This document shows positions 62,510 to 64,000 of a DNA stretch of 64,000 nt, in pieces (within the stretch, counting starts at the first letter, position 1; every line of letters begins with the position of its first letter). The DNA lies in the NCBI RefSeq assembly GCF_900186465.1, contig NZ_LT891959.1, positions 310,001-374,000 of the forward strand, in the 5' to 3' direction. Under the pieces are notes generated by a model. That model did no database searches, was not told the origin of the DNA, and saw only the letters and a list, made by a program, of their open reading frames with translations. The translations under genes and the position numbers were made by a program. This stretch comes from Centipeda felix (lineage in GTDB: Bacteria; Bacillota; Negativicutes; Selenomonadales; Selenomonadaceae).

Positions 62510-64000
62510 GATCATATTCTTCTTGTAGATGTCGTAGAGGCTCTTCAGTTCCTCCATCTTCGCGTACATCTCGAGCTGCAGCGCCGATGCCGTTGCATCA
62601 TCGCCGTCATTCAGTGCCTTGATCAGCAGGGTAAAGAGCGCCTTGTCGTCAATCGTATCCTTTGCGAGGTAGACGCGCAGGTCACGAATTTTGTTCCACA
62701 TATAGGCATCCTGATCCGTCACGAAATCGCTCTTGATCTCCGTCATACGGCGAACGATATCGCGGTTCTCCGGAATGATGCGGCTGATCAGCTCGATCTT
62801 CCAGCGCAGGAGAGCACCGGTACGGAACGAGTCAATGATGCGCGGCGTCAGCGTTCCGCCCGCCGTGATGACCGCGAGCTTCTTCTCGTTGTGCTCAAAG
62901 CCGAGCATGTTCTCCCAGACCGTCGCGGGCGGCTTACCAAAGCGTGCATCGCGCTCCTCCGCCGTATAGTGCTCAAAGACATCCTCCTCGCTCCGATAGG
63001 CGCGGTCTGTCTCGAGGTAGAGCCCCTGCTCACCCGGCTGCTTGGAGAGCTCGGCGAGCAGTTCCTCTGCCGTGCGCCCCTTCGTGTGCAAAACGCCGTC
63101 GAGGATGGCGAGATACGAGGCGGCGAGGACGAAGTACGTATTCGAGTACGGATTCGTCGCACGCAGCTCAAAGCGCGTAGCCAGTGGATTCTTGATATCG
63201 CGGATGAGGCTCACGAGCACCGTGCGGTTACGCGCGGGGATCGCAGGCGTCGCGCCAAAGGACGTAACGATGCAGACCGGCGCCTCAAAGCCCGGCTTCA
63301 GGCGGTTGAATGCGTCATTGGTCGCCGATACGAACGGATTGATGACCTCGTAGTTGCGCAGGAGTCCCATGAGTGCGCCATAGCCGACGGCGCTCATATA
63401 GTGTGCATTCTGGTCGTCTGCTGCAAAGAGGTTGTGGCGTTTGCCGTCCTTCGTGATGGCCGCGAGGCTCAGATGGGTATGCTCGCCATTTCCCGCCAGA
63501 CCGATGAGCGGCTTTGCCTTGAAGTTCACCTCAAGCCCGTAGAGACGGAAGATCTCGCGGACAAAGGTACGGATGAAGAGCTCGTTGTCCGCCGCCTGTA
63601 CCGCATCGTCATATTTCCAGTCGATCTCGATCTGCTCGCAGACATGGGTCATGCGGCCGGTATCGTCGATCTGCGCCTTCACGCCGCCGACCTCTTTATG
63701 CCCCATCTCCATGTGGAACCCATATTTTTCGAGCTGGATCAGGCACTCCTCAAGCGCCGAGCGCACGGCACCGTGCGTCCGCTCCCAATACTGCTCGTTC
63801 ATCACCTGCGACGCCGACATCTCCTCGATCGAGGCATTGTCGTCGAGCGGCGTCTTGACCCAGAACTCAAGCTCCGTCGCGGAGGTGAAAACGATATCCT
63901 CGATGTCCGCACCGTTCAGGCTCGGTGCTGCGGAGATTTCCGGATTCTCATGGAAGAACTTCAGCAGTTCCTTCTTTACATAGACAAGCGTATCCGTGAG
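62507..64000 (-). CDS. glnA: Glutamine synthetase, 5' end beyond window
   Basis: About 497 C-terminal residues are open from the right edge. ATELEFWVKTP and MEMGHKEVGGVKAQ fit the conserved glutamate/ammonia-binding region, AGNGEHTHLSLA the ATP-binding histidine region, and PARNRTVLVSL plus RFELRATNPYSNTYF the substrate and catalytic segments. It condenses glutamate and ammonia. The long C-terminal extension (past about residue 380 of what is seen) is more than in GlnA of the short type, so a larger bacterial type is likely. The stop lies in the MITE-like element. Confidence 0.9.
   Translation of the reverse strand, partial: LTDTLVYVKKELLKFFHENPEISAAPSLNGADIEDIVFTSATELEFWVKTPLDDNASIEEMSASQVMNEQYWERTHGAVRSALEECLIQLEKYGFHMEMGHKEVGGVKAQIDDTGRMTHVCEQIEIDWKYDDAVQAADNELFIRTFVREIFRLYGLEVNFKAKPLIGLAGNGEHTHLSLAAITKDGKRHNLFAADDQNAHYMSAVGYGALMGLLRNYEVINPFVSATNDAFNRLKPGFEAPVCIVTSFGATPAIPARNRTVLVSLIRDIKNPLATRFELRATNPYSNTYFVLAASYLAILDGVLHTKGRTAEELLAELSKQPGEQGLYLETDRAYRSEEDVFEHYTAEERDARFGKPPATVWENMLGFEHNEKKLAVITAGGTLTPRIIDSFRTGALLRWKIELISRIIPENRDIVRRMTEIKSDFVTDQDAYMWNKIRDLRVYLAKDTIDDKALFTLLIKALNDGDDATASALQLEMYAKMEELKSLYDIYKKNMI

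Overview
The window looks like a chromosomal segment of a Selenomonas-type bacterium (Negativicutes, diderm Firmicutes). Two kinds of evidence point there. Gene order is Firmicutes-like in places (ylxM-ffh-rpsP-khpA-ylqD-rimM), while the genes serve a two-membrane envelope (TolC, MacA, split MacB, system I cytochrome c maturation, NrfHA). DNA is GC-rich almost throughout, with one clear AT-rich exception at about 55.6-57.8 kb. Genus assignment is inference; no rRNA or tRNA gene was found.

Layout. 0-4 kb: the start of a 2-hydroxyacyl-CoA dehydratase activase running off the left edge, a beta-CASP metallo-beta-lactamase RNase and a 3-hydroxyisobutyrate dehydrogenase-family reductase. 4-12 kb: peroxide defence (rubrerythrin, an AhpF-like thioredoxin reductase hybrid, AhpC), an exported flavoprotein/pentaheme cytochrome pair that looks like a periplasmic respiratory reductase, and a two-gene carboxynorspermidine (polyamine) operon. 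12-21 kb: a chemoreceptor; an overlapping operon with a GltD-like oxidoreductase, a small unknown gene, trpE, trpG and a HAD phosphatase; a MATE exporter and a YdcF-like protein. 21-30 kb: tolC-macA-macB(ATPase)-macB(permease) and ftsE-ftsX-envC-ctpA. 30-36 kb: single genes (YbaN-like, ATP-grasp, polysaccharide deacetylase, YbjN-like, CstA, TauE-like). 36-42 kb: a compact ccmABCEF-nrfHA cluster carrying heme-delivery genes and the nitrite reductase they serve. 42-49 kb: aldo/keto reductase and mannitol genes mtlR-mtlA-mtlD. 49-55 kb: tsaE-tsaB-rimI-tsaD, then the ribosome-assembly/SRP operon. 55-58 kb: an AT-rich two-gene unit encoding a PARG-type macrodomain protein and a uracil-DNA-glycosylase-like protein. 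58-64 kb: a DUF1858/DUF438/hemerythrin/PAS protein, ClpB, and a glutamine synthetase running off the right edge.

Two families of dispersed non-coding repeats run through the window. The first is a MITE-like element flanked by TA, with copies at 4609-4776, 25991-26099 and 62343-62509 and short forms at 4590, 47056 and 51994. In four cases the end of an element coincides exactly with the stop codon of the neighbouring gene. The second is a GC-rich element, often sitting beside a strong terminator hairpin, at 3805, 43665, 55433 and 59506. These repeats, the PARG/glycosylase unit and the cysteine-type CcmE are the least ordinary items here. No CRISPR array, prophage or complete insertion sequence was seen.
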